Position numbers and translations under genes: made by a program. A stretch of DNA of 64,000 bases from Myxococcales bacterium. Lineage in GTDB: Bacteria; Myxococcota_A; Polyangia; Haliangiales; Haliangiaceae. The notes under the pieces are model-generated. The model had not been told where the DNA came from. It saw only the letters and a list, made by a program, of their open reading frames with translations, and did not search any database. Shown here one piece after another: positions 47,001 to 55,632 of the stretch. The first letter of the stretch is position 1. Each line of letters opens with the position of its first letter. The DNA lies in assembly GCA_016720595.1 (NCBI GenBank), contig JADKKI010000038.1, forward strand, positions 1 through 64,000. The letters run 5' to 3'.

Positions 47001-48341
47001 GGCAAGGGCACGCTCCTGGTCGACGTGCGCGGGAGCCCGAGCGCGCTGGCCTCCGTGTTCGCGCGGGTCCAGATCGAGCGCTTCGATCTCGCGCCGGTGG
47101 TGGTGTTCCTGCCCGGGCCGCTCGCCGGCGCGAGCGGCACGCTCGCCGCGGACCTCACGTTGACCGGTGCGGATCCCGTGACCGGCAGGCTGCGCGGCAC
47201 GCTCGGCCTGGTCGAGGGCCGCGTCCCGCTGTCGCCAACAATCGGGACCCTGCGCAAGGCCAACGCCACGCTCGCGATCAAGGACAGCGGCCTCGAGGCC
47301 ACCCTCGACGGCAAGCTCGGCGCGGGCTCGGTCAAGGTCACGGCGACGTCGGGCGCCGATGGCGTCCTCACCACGGTCGACGCGAAGCTGACGAAGGTGT
47401 CGCCGATCGGCGCCCTCCAGCCGATCCTCGACGCCACGGTCCATGGCTCGTTCCAGCGGACCGGCATGCAGTGGACCGGCGAGGTCCGGGTCTCGAAGGG
47501 CTCGATCGAGGTGCCGAGCCAGGGCGGGACCGAGCTGCTCGATGCCGCGGTGCCCGCCGATCTGATCTTCGTCGATCTGCCGATTCCGCGGCTCCCTCTC
47601 GCGTCTCGAGCTCCCGAGCACCCGTGGCTCGTCGCTCACGTCCAGCTCGATCCGATGTTGATCACGGTTCCCGAGTTCGCCGTCGACGCGGTGGCGGGCG
47701 GCAAGGTCACGGTGGCGGTCGGCGAGACCGTGGGGCTCGATGGCGAGCTGCGGGTCGAGCGCGGGAGCGCCGATCTGTTCGGGCATCGCTATCGCGTGGA
47801 GCTCGGGCAGCTGGTGTTCGACGGGACCACCGATGGCCTCCTCGATCTGAAGCTCGCGCACGACTTCTCCGACCTCACGACCTTCGTGCGGTTCGCGGGG
47901 CGGATGAGCGAACTCTCGGGGCAGGAGCCCGAGTTCTCGAGCGAGCCGGGCCTCTACTCGCAAGGTCAGCTCCTCGGGTTCTTCCTCGGTGGCGAGCCGG
48001 GCGGCGATCCCTCGAAGCAGACCCGGGAGGCTGCGGCGGGGTTCGGCGCCGCGCTCGCGTCGAGCAGGATCGGCAAGCGGCTGAAGAAGTACCTCCCGAT
48101 CGGGCTCGACGTGCTGCGCTGTGATCCGGGCGCGGGGACGACTGGAGCATCGTGCACGCTCGGGACGTGGCTCACGCACGAGGTGTTCCTCTCGTACAAG
48201 CAGCGGCTGGAGGCGCGCTACGACGAGAACAGCGGCGAGGGAGCCGTCGAGTGGCACTTTCGCCCGAGCTGGGAGCTCGATCTCAGCGGTGGCGATCGCA
48301 ACTACTACGGCGGTGACCTGCTCTGGCGGCGTCGCTGGTGA
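44022..48341 (+). CDS. TamB-family translocation/assembly module protein (copy 2)
   Basis: The 1439-aa product starts at ATG 44022; the frame is open upstream only as a shadow of tamA copy 2. It has an N-terminal helix (IVVGLLALAVVLIAVVVIAL), then AWGRNLVRGKIETALQTAF and GSLTGSVFGTLVLHDIEL. The latter matches GAVEGSPFGTLVLRDVVL of copy 1. The body is long and beta-repetitive, and the TamB domain ends it (DLFGHRYRVELGQLVFDGTT, DLKLAHDFSDLTTFVRFAGR, YSQGQLLGFFLGGEPGGDPS, VFLSYKQRLEARYDENSGEG). Partner of the second TamA. Confidence 0.88.
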   Translation: MRRALRWLVRIVVGLLALAVVLIAVVVIALHTAWGRNLVRGKIETALQTAFPGTTIGSLTGSVFGTLVLHDIELVAVDHRPLASIKTLEVQVALLPLLGHTARVELVRATEVHASPRPLPPTPDDGAPPSAWTIELPRIEVHGAQVLLEAAGVTLADVDLAAAATIRAGGAITAVAQVGGTLDGRAFGGIAGVNVDDEVRVPFAALGVGQAQAQAYLVASDVALGARSGHLIAHVPAADLAARAPMVPIRGDALVLASASPHERETQVVLSASIGDVRLDAVALVDPLARRARGLVGTRGVDLATVTGDRLVGSGRAVIAAATDGDRIRATVIAGGAVRDLPASHVVLAIDGSVRLDRAEVLAFATAEGGVRIGAVGAVTREGRAVRIERAQIGATVTDPSVASGGRAPVRGTVSIEGSAAGPVNALAVEGKVSGGRLGYERISVARLAGKFRASLDANPTGSAHVELAGVLNAGQPVGAAIVDARRRGDGKIEVRTHVRAAAAPVVADVSAVVTLGTIVEVALGRHRLATPAGIWTGSGGRVRIAPRTISVQGLRTAQGDAWAKVDATLGRGNGALAAAIEAHGLPVAAIDPRYGGTVNAALSLSRLRGRWSGGGLVSGTALALGADLPMLDAGATVTVVGRRVALGVNASNEALGGARVAIEVDGPNDLLDRVGWRKVARGDLHAVTIGLDQVDAAALSKGRTAGKLDGTVEIREGVPSGAVRVRGVPTPVGDADADLTLALTDVGFVETRAKAQIGAVGAATLGARLAIPDHPFDPAAWKALGTRVVDRATAEATGVVVDPKLLSAFHVITPYRGTASVRLELGAGATSAKIVADVANITGGPLARGIDVHVEGTADASGTRGVLRVGAGSTTLAAIPDAAIPITLATWIAAPRSALAAPVSGTLALGSVGAREALALVGRSDVISGSIAGRIAIRGTLGTPTASGTLDAREIRVAPRFSTRPPPALTALHVDASWGGAGGEVRITGEEEGKGTLLVDVRGSPSALASVFARVQIERFDLAPVVVFLPGPLAGASGTLAADLTLTGADPVTGRLRGTLGLVEGRVPLSPTIGTLRKANATLAIKDSGLEATLDGKLGAGSVKVTATSGADGVLTTVDAKLTKVSPIGALQPILDATVHGSFQRTGMQWTGEVRVSKGSIEVPSQGGTELLDAAVPADLIFVDLPIPRLPLASRAPEHPWLVAHVQLDPMLITVPEFAVDAVAGGKVTVAVGETVGLDGELRVERGSADLFGHRYRVELGQLVFDGTTDGLLDLKLAHDFSDLTTFVRFAGRMSELSGQEPEFSSEPGLYSQGQLLGFFLGGEPGGDPSKQTREAAAGFGAALASSRIGKRLKKYLPIGLDVLRCDPGAGTTGASCTLGTWLTHEVFLSYKQRLEARYDENSGEGAVEWHFRPSWELDLSGGDRNYYGGDLLWRRRW

Positions 48342-48356
48342 GAGGATGACTCCCGC

Positions 48357-48983
48357 ATGCGTGCGGTCTTTCTCGTCGCCCTGATAGGTTGTGCCGGTTG
48401 TAGCGGTCCCTCGGCGAAGCTCGCGCCGATGCCACCACCCGCGGCGCCGGGCGAGCTGCGGGCGCCGGCCTCGTTCGCGGTGATCTCCGATCGCGCGCAG
48501 CGCTCGCAGGCGATGTTCACCGAGATCGGGCGCGTGCTCACGCATCCACGGTGCGTCAACTGCCATCCGCCGGATGACTCTCCGCGCCAGGGCGACCTCC
48601 ACGCGATGCACGATCCGCCGGTGCTGCGTGGCGCCGCCGGCCGCGGGCTCCCGGCGCTGCCGTGCGCGGGCTGCCACCAGGATCGCAACATCGAGCTCGC
48701 GCGCGTGCCTGGCGCGGTGGACTGGCACCTGGCACCGCCGCAGATGGTCTGGCTCGATCGCACGGTCGGCGAGATCTGCACGCAGCTCGTCGATCCCGCG
48801 CGGAACGGGGGGAAGACGCTCGCGCAGCTGCACGCGCACCTCGCGAACGACGGGCTCGTGGCGTGGGGCTGGGCGCCCGGGGCGGATCGCACGCCCGCGC
48901 CGGGCACGCAGGCGCAGCTCGCCGCGCTGTTCCAGGCATGGATCGACACGGGCGCCGTGTGCCCGCAGGAGGTGGTGAAGTGA
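48357..48983 (+). CDS. Dihaem cytochrome c-like lipoprotein
   Basis: The 208-aa product has a lipoprotein signal ([15 protein letters not shown]). Two C-x2-C-H haem motifs follow: [11 protein letters not shown] and [11 protein letters not shown]. It precedes, with a GTGA overlap, the [2Fe-2S] and molybdopterin subunits of a periplasmic molybdenum hydroxylase, so it probably accepts electrons from that enzyme and passes them to the respiratory chain. This gene order is known for isoquinoline 1-oxidoreductase (Ior)-type enzymes with a cytochrome subunit. It begins 15 bp after tamB copy 2. Confidence 0.8.
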   Translation: MRAVFLVALIGCAGCSGPSAKLAPMPPPAAPGELRAPASFAVISDRAQRSQAMFTEIGRVLTHPRCVNCHPPDDSPRQGDLHAMHDPPVLRGAAGRGLPALPCAGCHQDRNIELARVPGAVDWHLAPPQMVWLDRTVGEICTQLVDPARNGGKTLAQLHAHLANDGLVAWGWAPGADRTPAPGTQAQLAALFQAWIDTGAVCPQEVVK

Positions 48984-49429
48984 TCGTGCTCCAGATCAAC
49001 GGGACCAGGCGCGAGGTCGAGGCGGATCCGGACATGCCCATGCTGTGGGTGATCCGCGATCTGCTCGGGCTCACGGGAACCAAGTATGGATGCGGCGAGG
49101 CGCTGTGCGGCGCGTGCACGATCCACCTCGACGGCGAGCCGGTGCGCGCATGCGTGACGCCGATCCGGCGCGCGCAGGGCAAGGCGATCACGACGATCGA
49201 AGGTCTGTCCGCCACCGGCGATCATCCGCTGCAGAAGGCGTGGGTGGAGCTCGGCGTTCCGCAGTGCGGGTTCTGCCAGGCGGGACAGATCATGAGCGCG
49301 GCCGCGCTGCTCGCCACGAATCCAGCCCCAAGCGACGACGACATCGATCGCGCGCTGGCCGGCAATCTGTGCCGGTGCGGGACGTATGTCCGGATCCGCG
49401 CCGCGGTGAAGAAGGCGGCGAAGCCGTGA
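48980..49429 (+). CDS. Ior-type [2Fe-2S] subunit
   Basis: The 149-aa product starts at GTG 48980, overlapping the cytochrome stop. Cluster ligands: [19 protein letters not shown] with RACVTPI, and [13 protein letters not shown] with [13 protein letters not shown]. It is the small subunit of an isoquinoline-1-oxidoreductase-like molybdenum hydroxylase and carries electrons from molybdenum to the cytochrome. Having no signal of its own, it would be exported with the Tat-dependent large subunit. Confidence 0.92.
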   Translation: MIVLQINGTRREVEADPDMPMLWVIRDLLGLTGTKYGCGEALCGACTIHLDGEPVRACVTPIRRAQGKAITTIEGLSATGDHPLQKAWVELGVPQCGFCQAGQIMSAAALLATNPAPSDDDIDRALAGNLCRCGTYVRIRAAVKKAAKP

Positions 49430-51654
49430 CGTTCGAGGTCACGCGCCGCGGCTTCCTCGCCGGCCTGGGAGCCGCGACCGCCGGGCTCGCGCTGGGCGTG
49501 CGGCCGGCCCTGGCCTCGAACAAAGGCCTGTTCATCCCGAACGCGTTCATCCAGATCGGTCACGACGGCCTTGTCGTGATCACCTGTCATCGATCCGAGA
49601 TGGGGCAGGGCATCCGCAGCTCGCTGCCCGTGCTGATCGCCGACGAGCTCGGCGCGGATCTGTCGAAGATCGTCGTCGGTCAGGGCGACGGCGATCCGAA
49701 GTATGGCGACCAGAACACGGACGGCTCGACGAGCATCCGCAACTTCTTCGACATGATGCGGTACGTGGCCGCGGTCGCGCGGACGATGCTGATCACCGCC
49801 GCAGCACAGCGCTGGAACATCGAACCCGAGGCGCTGAAGACCAAGGACGATGCGGTCCACGACTACGCGCGCAAGCGCTCGCTGCCGTTCGCGGAGCTCG
49901 CGCCGGCCGCGGGCCTGTTGCCCGTGCCGAAGCATGTGGAGCTCCGGCCGCGCTCCGAGCTGACCCACCTGGGCACCGAGCTGCCGCTCCGCGATGGGCC
50001 CGCGTATGTCAACGGCACGGCGGTGTTCGGCGCCGACGTGCGGCTCCCCGGCATGCTGATCGCCGTGATCGCGCGGCCACCGGCGGTGTTCGGCAAGGTG
50101 AAGACGTTCGACGCGACGGCGGCGAAGGCGGTGGCAGGCGTGCGCCAGATCGTGGAGCTGCCGGCGCCCACGCCTCCGGCCGACGCCAAGCCCCTCGGCG
50201 GTGTGGCCGTGCTCGCGGATCACACGTGGGGCGCGATGCGTGGGCGCGCGAAGCTCGCGATCGAGTGGGATGCCGGCCCGAACGGCAAGCATGACTCCGC
50301 GGACTACCAGAAGCTGTTGCTCGCCGCCGTGCGGCAGCCCGGGCTCGTGCGGCGAACCACGGGTGATGCCGCCGCCGGGCTGGCGAGCGCCGCGCGTGTG
50401 ATCGAGGCGGAGTACCTGGTGCCGCACCTCGTGCACGCACCGATGGAGCCGCCCGCGGCCCTCGCCACCTTCGATGCCGAGCGTGGCCTCGCCGAGGTCT
50501 GGACGTGCACGCAGGATCCGCAGTCCGCGCGCGAGGAGATCGCGAAGGCACTCGGCGTGCCCGAGGCGCAGGTCGTGGTGCACGTGACGTTCCTCGGAGG
50601 TGGCTTCGGTCGCAAGTCGATCCCGGACTATGCCGTCGAGGCGGCGCTGCTCGCGCGCGCGGCGAAGGCACCCGTGCGCGTGCAGTGGACGCGCGAGGAC
50701 GAGATCCGTCACGCCTACTACCACACCGTGAGCGCGCAGCAGCTCACCGCTGGCCTCGACGGTTCGGGCAACGTGGTCGCGTGGCGTCATCGACTCGCGT
50801 ACCCCTCGATCAGCGCGACCTTCGATGCCAAGACCGTGCACCCGAGCGCCGGCGAGCTCGGGCAGGGCGTGCTCGATCTGCCGCTCGCGATCCCGAACGT
50901 CCGCGTCGAGACCGGCGGCGCTCCGGCACACGTGCGGATCGGCTGGATGCGCTCGGTCTGCAACATCCAGCAGGCGTTCGCGGTGCAATCGTTCATCGCG
51001 GAGCTCGCGCATGCCACGCAGCGCGATCCGCGCGACATGTTGATGAGGGTGCTCGGGCCCGCGCGGACGGTGACCCCGAAGGATCAAGGCGTCGACAAGC
51101 TCGGCAACTACGGAGCCAAGCTCGACGTCCACCCGATCGATGTCGCGCGCTTCCACCGCGTGATCGAGCGGGTCACCACGGCCGCCGGCTGGGACACCGC
51201 GAAGGCGTCGGGCCGCGCGCTCGGCCTGGCCGTCCACCGCAGCTTCCTCACGTACATCGCGGTGGTCGCGGAGGTCAGCAAGGGGCCGCGCGGCGAGCTG
51301 CAGGTCGAGGCGGCGTGGGTCGCGGCCGATGCCGGCACGATCGTCAACCTCGATCGCGTGAAGGCTCAGCTCGAGGGCGCCTTCGTGTTCGGGATGAGCG
51401 CGGCGCTCCACGGCGAGATCACGATCAAGGACGGCGCGGTGGTGCAGCAGAACTTCCGGGACTATCCGCTCGTGCGGATGACCGAGGCGCCGCGCGCCAT
51501 CCACCTCGACGTGATCCCGAGCGAGGGACCGCCGGGAGGGATCGGCGAGCCGGGCGTGCCGCCGGTCGCGCCCGCGATCATGAACGCGTGGTTCGCGCTG
51601 ACCGGGAATCGGGTGCGCGATCTGCCATTCGTGCGCGCGCGCTTGCCCCGATAG
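49426..51654 (+). CDS. Tat-exported Ior-type molybdopterin subunit
   Basis: The 742-aa product starts at GTG 49426 (GTGA overlap). The twin-arginine signal ([19 protein letters not shown]) sends it folded to the periplasm. Molybdopterin blocks: [60 protein letters not shown] and, near the end, [17 protein letters not shown] with the catalytic Glu. The family oxidises N-heterocycles or aldehydes; the substrate here is unknown. It shares little with the cytoplasmic three-subunit enzyme at 16.2-19.8 kb beyond the superfamily fold, so the window holds two separate molybdenum hydroxylases. Confidence 0.92.
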   Translation: MTFEVTRRGFLAGLGAATAGLALGVRPALASNKGLFIPNAFIQIGHDGLVVITCHRSEMGQGIRSSLPVLIADELGADLSKIVVGQGDGDPKYGDQNTDGSTSIRNFFDMMRYVAAVARTMLITAAAQRWNIEPEALKTKDDAVHDYARKRSLPFAELAPAAGLLPVPKHVELRPRSELTHLGTELPLRDGPAYVNGTAVFGADVRLPGMLIAVIARPPAVFGKVKTFDATAAKAVAGVRQIVELPAPTPPADAKPLGGVAVLADHTWGAMRGRAKLAIEWDAGPNGKHDSADYQKLLLAAVRQPGLVRRTTGDAAAGLASAARVIEAEYLVPHLVHAPMEPPAALATFDAERGLAEVWTCTQDPQSAREEIAKALGVPEAQVVVHVTFLGGGFGRKSIPDYAVEAALLARAAKAPVRVQWTREDEIRHAYYHTVSAQQLTAGLDGSGNVVAWRHRLAYPSISATFDAKTVHPSAGELGQGVLDLPLAIPNVRVETGGAPAHVRIGWMRSVCNIQQAFAVQSFIAELAHATQRDPRDMLMRVLGPARTVTPKDQGVDKLGNYGAKLDVHPIDVARFHRVIERVTTAAGWDTAKASGRALGLAVHRSFLTYIAVVAEVSKGPRGELQVEAAWVAADAGTIVNLDRVKAQLEGAFVFGMSAALHGEITIKDGAVVQQNFRDYPLVRMTEAPRAIHLDVIPSEGPPGGIGEPGVPPVAPAIMNAWFALTGNRVRDLPFVRARLPR

Positions 51655-51670
51655 CGAGCCGCGCACGTAG

Positions 51671-51676
51671 TAACGT
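51671..51676 (+). promoter_or_regulatory. -10 element TAACGT, leaderless
   Basis: TAACGT lies 8 nt before the ATG at 51685, directly after the molybdopterin-subunit gene. No Shine-Dalgarno sequence is seen. Confidence 0.35.
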
Positions 51677-51684
51677 CCGGCGCC

Positions 51685-52695
51685 ATGCCGTCCACCGATT
51701 GGAGCGAGGTCATCCCCGACGACGAACCGGCACGGTTCGAGCGCCACGCGGAGCTGCTCGGGAAACGCCAGCAGGAGCAAGCGAAGGGCGCCACGCTCGG
51801 CCGCGCCTTGCACGCCAAGGGAAACCTCGGCGTCGAGGCGGAGCTCGAGATCCTCGACGGGATCCCGGCGGAGACGCGGGTCGGGATGTTCGCGACGCCG
51901 CGAACCTACCGAGCGCTGGCTCGGTTCTCCAACGGGGCCCCAGGTCGGCATTCGGACAAGAAGCTCGATGTCCGCGGTCTCGCGATCAAGGTGTTCGGCG
52001 TCGAGGGCAAGAAGCTGATCCCCGGGATGGAGGACGAGACCACGCAGGACTTCCTCGCGATCCGGACGCCCGTGCTCCCGATCAAGGACGCCGAGGAGTT
52101 CATGACGATCGTGCGGGTCGGCAAGCCACCTGCGCTGATGCCGGTCCGGATGCTCACGTCGCTGGGGTTGCGACGTGGCGTGGCGGTGATCCGCTCTGCG
52201 CTCAGGGGCCTCAAGCTCCCGCAGTCGCCGCTCGCCGCCACGTCGTACTACAGCGCGTTGCCGATCAAGTACGGCCCGTATGCCGTGCAGTACGCGTTCG
52301 CGGCGCAGGAGCCGCCGGCGCCGATCCGGATCGCTACCCCGGATGACCTCGGGGATGGGCTCGCCGCACGGCTGCGCACCGCGCCGGTGGTCTATGACTT
52401 CCAGATCCGGTTCTTCACCGATGCCGCCGCCACACCGATCGAGGACGCCTCCGTCGAATGGAACAGCCCGTGGGCCACGGTCGGCAGGCTGACGCTACCG
52501 GTCCAGGATCCGGCGTCACCGCGCGGCCGTCGTGTCGCCGAGCTCGTCGAGACCCTCTCGTTCGATCCGTGGCATGCACGCGAGGATCTGCGTCCGCTCG
52601 GCAACATCATGCGCGCGCGCAACGTGGCGTATCGCACGAGCACCAAGGCGCGCGGTGCGGTGCCGGAGCCGCGCGAGGTCCCGCAGTTCGAGTAA
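51685..52695 (+). CDS. Catalase-related haem peroxidase
   Basis: The 336-aa product belongs to the catalase superfamily in its short form (true catalases are about 480 aa or more). Visible features: distal His in GRALHAKGNLGVEAE (the R-x-x-H-A-K-G block), ARFSNGAPGRHSDKKLDVRG and LAIKVFGVEG, the typical catalase 'aRFS...D.RG.A.K' stretch, and near the C-terminus MRARNVAYRTST, where the proximal haem Tyr would be. No signal peptide. It may be a peroxidase. It follows the molybdenum hydroxylase, which can make H2O2, but it has its own -10-like element. Confidence 0.8.
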   Translation: MPSTDWSEVIPDDEPARFERHAELLGKRQQEQAKGATLGRALHAKGNLGVEAELEILDGIPAETRVGMFATPRTYRALARFSNGAPGRHSDKKLDVRGLAIKVFGVEGKKLIPGMEDETTQDFLAIRTPVLPIKDAEEFMTIVRVGKPPALMPVRMLTSLGLRRGVAVIRSALRGLKLPQSPLAATSYYSALPIKYGPYAVQYAFAAQEPPAPIRIATPDDLGDGLAARLRTAPVVYDFQIRFFTDAAATPIEDASVEWNSPWATVGRLTLPVQDPASPRGRRVAELVETLSFDPWHAREDLRPLGNIMRARNVAYRTSTKARGAVPEPREVPQFE

Positions 52696-52698
52696 GCG

Positions 52699-54048
52699 CT
52701 ACGCCGCGATCAGCCCGGCGAGCGCGGGGAGCGCGGCGATCACGAAGATCACGAGGTAGGCCACGCACGGGCGCCACGCGGCGAGTGCGGCCTGGCCGAG
52801 ACCTGACGCGAGACCTGAAGGGAGGTCGTCCTCGGGACCCACGACGATCTCTGCACCATCGGCGATCGGCGCGATCGTGCCGCGGAACGGTGCTCCACCG
52901 GCGGGGGTGGACAGCCCGCTGAGACCGACGATCGCGCCGCCGCGGAGCAGCACCGAGCCTTCGCCGCGCCGCAGCACGCTCGTGGCGAGCGGCAGTGGCG
53001 CCGCGAGGATCGCGCCTGGAGGCACGGGGATCGCGCCATGGACGGTATCGATCTCGAAGCCGTGCACCATCACTTCTGGGCCACGGAGCCAGCTCCGGAT
53101 CTCGACGCTCCCGACGATCTCGTCCTCGGCACCTACGATCACGCCGGTGTATTGCCGGGCGGCGCGCGACACGAGGAACCGATGCCGCCGTGCGGAGATC
53201 AACCCGCTGAGCGAGAGCTGGACGTTGGCGGCGACCGCGACCAAGGTCGTTGCCAAGAGCCACGGGAGGAGGTTCAGGTAGACCATCAGCTCCATCGCCG
53301 ACGCGCGCATGCGGATCCCGATGCCTGCCACGAGCATGACGAACAACCAGGTCACGACGAACGGCCGGAGCCTGGTCGCCCAGCGCGCGCGGCGAGTGAC
53401 GATCGCGGCGTACAAGATCGCGCACGCGGTGGGGGGCACGAGGGCCACCGTGAGCATGCAGGCCGGAGACGCGAGCATGCGGCTCCCTGCGTTCCACTGC
53501 TCGGCGAGCCCCGAGGGCAGCACGAGGTGGCTGGCGATCGGCAACCACAAGCCGAGCAGCAACACCTCGACGAGCGCGATCATGACGACCACGTGCACGA
53601 CCTCGCGACGGCCCCGGCGCGCGATCAGCCGCGCGGCGATGGCGATCACGGCCGCGAGCACCGCCACCACCACACTGATCGGGATCGCATCGACCAGCGG
53701 CACCTGCTCGTGGGCGTGGGGCAGGCTCGGCCACAGCACGGTCCACCCCATCCACGCCGCACCCATCACGACCAGGTGGACGAGCGGGAGCAAGATCGCG
53801 ACTCGCGCGGCGACAGCGACCGACGACCGCGACACATAGGCAATGGCGATCATGAGCCCGGCGACCACCCCCAGCCCGTAGCGCAAGCTGTCGTGGTCGA
53901 ACCTGCCGTTCGGGTCGACCTGCAGCAGGAGCATTGGCACCAGCATGGCGATCACGAGCGTGGTGATCATCGCGCCGCCGACGAGGCAGCGCACCCACAT
54001 CGCCACCTGGCCGTTCCGGGGACGATGGAGGTCGAACGCGGGGTCCAT
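52699..54048 (-). CDS. Polytopic membrane protein of unknown function
   Basis: About 449 aa from ATG 54048 (TTG 54084 is also possible). Seven or eight hydrophobic helices in the first 300 residues (such as GGAMITTLVIAMLVPMLLLQ and PISVVVAVLAAVIAIAARLI) are followed by a soluble beta-rich domain (VGSVEIRSWLRGPEVMVHGF, RRGEGSVLLRGGAIVGLSGL) and a last C-terminal helix. The soluble part loosely resembles GIDE-type membrane domains, but no known motif is firm. It converges on the catalase-like gene with 3 bp between the stops. Confidence 0.65.
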   Translation of the reverse strand: MDPAFDLHRPRNGQVAMWVRCLVGGAMITTLVIAMLVPMLLLQVDPNGRFDHDSLRYGLGVVAGLMIAIAYVSRSSVAVAARVAILLPLVHLVVMGAAWMGWTVLWPSLPHAHEQVPLVDAIPISVVVAVLAAVIAIAARLIARRGRREVVHVVVMIALVEVLLLGLWLPIASHLVLPSGLAEQWNAGSRMLASPACMLTVALVPPTACAILYAAIVTRRARWATRLRPFVVTWLFVMLVAGIGIRMRASAMELMVYLNLLPWLLATTLVAVAANVQLSLSGLISARRHRFLVSRAARQYTGVIVGAEDEIVGSVEIRSWLRGPEVMVHGFEIDTVHGAIPVPPGAILAAPLPLATSVLRRGEGSVLLRGGAIVGLSGLSTPAGGAPFRGTIAPIADGAEIVVGPEDDLPSGLASGLGQAALAAWRPCVAYLVIFVIAALPALAGLIAA

Positions 54049-54117
54049 GACAGACGGACAACGACGCCGGCGCTCCGGTTGCAAGAACCGACCGGGACCG
54101 CGCGGGTCACGGGAGCG

Positions 54118-54423
54118 TTAGCGTTTGTCGGGCTTGTCTCGGCGACGGCCGAGGAGGCCCCGCACCGCCGATCTCGCGCCGAGGCGCGGGAGCTGGGTCA
54201 GGACCCGGGCGAGCTGCAGCGCGAGCTGGAGGGGCGAGTCACCTCGGGCCTCGAGCGTGGTGCGCTGGCCACTCGCGACATCCTCGACCGCACCGCGCGC
54301 GATCGTGCGCGAGCCATCACTGCGGATCTCGACCACCAGTCGGGCCACCACCGGCGGCTCGTTCGAGCGCTCGACCTCGACCGGCGCTTCCTTCACGAGC
54401 TCGGTCTTGGGTGGCGGCTTCAC
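54118..54423 (-). CDS. Small hypothetical cytoplasmic protein
   Basis: The 101-aa product starts at GTG 54423. A Lys/Pro/Glu-rich start is followed by a strand-like centre (VVARLVVEIRSDGSRTIARG) and an amphipathic helix (SPLQLALQLARVLTQLPRLG), ending in a basic tail (RGLLGRRRDKPDKR). There is no recognised family. TACGCT lies 6 nt before the start, the same arrangement as at other genes here, which supports this strand over the overlapping rightward frame. It diverges from pheA across 62 bp. Confidence 0.55.
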   Translation of the reverse strand: MKPPPKTELVKEAPVEVERSNEPPVVARLVVEIRSDGSRTIARGAVEDVASGQRTTLEARGDSPLQLALQLARVLTQLPRLGARSAVRGLLGRRRDKPDKR

Positions 54424-54429
54424 GTGGAG

Positions 54430-54435
54430 AGCGTA
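54430..54435 (-). promoter_or_regulatory. -10 element TACGCT, leaderless
   Basis: TACGCT on the minus strand ends 6 nt before the GTG at 54423. Confidence 0.45.
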
Positions 54436-54473
54436 GCACTCCGCGCACGATGACGATGCACGAGCTTCACAGG

Positions 54474-54479
54474 TACAGT
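54474..54479 (+). promoter_or_regulatory. -10 element TACAGT, leaderless
   Basis: TACAGT ends 6 nt before the pheA ATG at 54486. TGACGA, 17 bp upstream, is a possible -35. Confidence 0.5.
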
Positions 54480-54485
54480 GCGCGG

Positions 54486-55607
54486 ATGGCAGATCCGGAT
54501 CTCTCGTCGCTGCGCGAACGCATCGAGGCGGTCGATCGACAGATCATCGCGCTCCTCGCCGAGCGGCTGAACATCGTCGAGCACGTGGCGGCGGCCAAGC
54601 TGGCAAGCGCGGCACCGTTCCGCGATCGCGAGCGCGAGGAGCTGCTGCTGCAGCGGCTGCGCGGGCAGGCGACGGCGGCCGGGATCGATCCGCACCAGAT
54701 CGAGCGCATGTACCGCGTGGTGATGGACATGTCGGTGGCCCACCAGGAGGCGACCGTGCGGAGCCGCGAGGACGCACCGCTGCGGATCACCTACCAGGGT
54801 GTCGAGGGCAGCTACAGCCACCTCGCCGCACAGAAGCGCTACGCGGGGCGTGTGGGCGGCGCGTTGCTCGCCGGGCACGACACGTTCCGTGGCGCCGCGG
54901 AGGCCGTGATCGCAGGAACCGCGGACCTCGCGCTGTTGCCGATCGAGAACACCACGGCGGGCAGCATCAACGAGACCTACGATCTGCTCGCCGGTGGCTC
55001 GCTCCACATCACGGGGGAGGTCGTCAGCGCGATCGAGCACTGTCTGATGGCGCTCCCGGGCGTCTCGCTCGACGAGCTGCGTCTCGTGATGTCCCATCCG
55101 CAGGCGCTCGCGCAGTGCGCCGGGTTCTTCGCGCGGCATCCGAGCCTCGCACCTCGCGCCGAGCTCGACACGGCCGGCTCGGCGCGGAAGGTCGCCGAGG
55201 GCAACGATCGCACGCACGCGGCGATCGCGAGTGCGGCCGCGGCGCAGCGCTATGGCCTCGTGATCCTGGCGACCGGGATCCAGACCGCCTCTGGCAACGC
55301 CACCCGGTTCGTGGAGATCGGGCTTCGGCCAGCGCCACTCGCCGAGGGCACTCCCGCGAAGACGTCGTTGGTGCTCTCGCTCGCGGATCGCCCGGGTGCG
55401 CTCGGCGAGATCCTGATGCGGTTCGCGGGCCGCGGGCTGTCGCTGACCAAGCTCGAGTCGCGCCCGATCCCCGATGCACCGTTCACCTACCGGTTCTATG
55501 CGGACGTGCTCGGTCACGCGGCGAGCGAGCCGTTCCATGCCGCGCTCGACGACATCCGGCCACTGACCACCGAGCTGCGGATCCTCGGCACCTACCCGGC
55601 CGCGTAG
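54486..55607 (+). CDS. pheA: Chorismate mutase / prephenate dehydratase
   Basis: The bifunctional 373-aa enzyme of phenylalanine synthesis starts at ATG 54486. The N-terminal AroQ chorismate mutase (about 1-90) shows LSSLRERIEAVDRQIIALLA and the catalytic-helix residues in AAKLASAAPFRDREREE. The prephenate dehydratase domain shows YQGVEGSYSHLAAQKRY, LLPIENTTAGSINETYDLL, MSHPQALAQCAGF and an ATRFVEIG block where the family has 'NxTRF'. The C-terminal ACT domain (KTSLVLSLADRPGALGEILM, then KLESRPIPDAPFTYRFYAD) gives feedback inhibition by phenylalanine. It stands as a single gene. Confidence 0.93.
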   Translation: MADPDLSSLRERIEAVDRQIIALLAERLNIVEHVAAAKLASAAPFRDREREELLLQRLRGQATAAGIDPHQIERMYRVVMDMSVAHQEATVRSREDAPLRITYQGVEGSYSHLAAQKRYAGRVGGALLAGHDTFRGAAEAVIAGTADLALLPIENTTAGSINETYDLLAGGSLHITGEVVSAIEHCLMALPGVSLDELRLVMSHPQALAQCAGFFARHPSLAPRAELDTAGSARKVAEGNDRTHAAIASAAAAQRYGLVILATGIQTASGNATRFVEIGLRPAPLAEGTPAKTSLVLSLADRPGALGEILMRFAGRGLSLTKLESRPIPDAPFTYRFYADVLGHAASEPFHAALDDIRPLTTELRILGTYPAA

Positions 55608-55632
55608 CGGGCATCTCTGAGATACTGCGGTC

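Noticed and set aside
43938..48839. A 1633-codon open frame on the minus strand across tamB copy 2
   Set aside because: It is an antisense shadow of a high-GC gene: Arg/Asp/Ala-rich, with no motif or signal, while the plus strand encodes a clear TamB protein.
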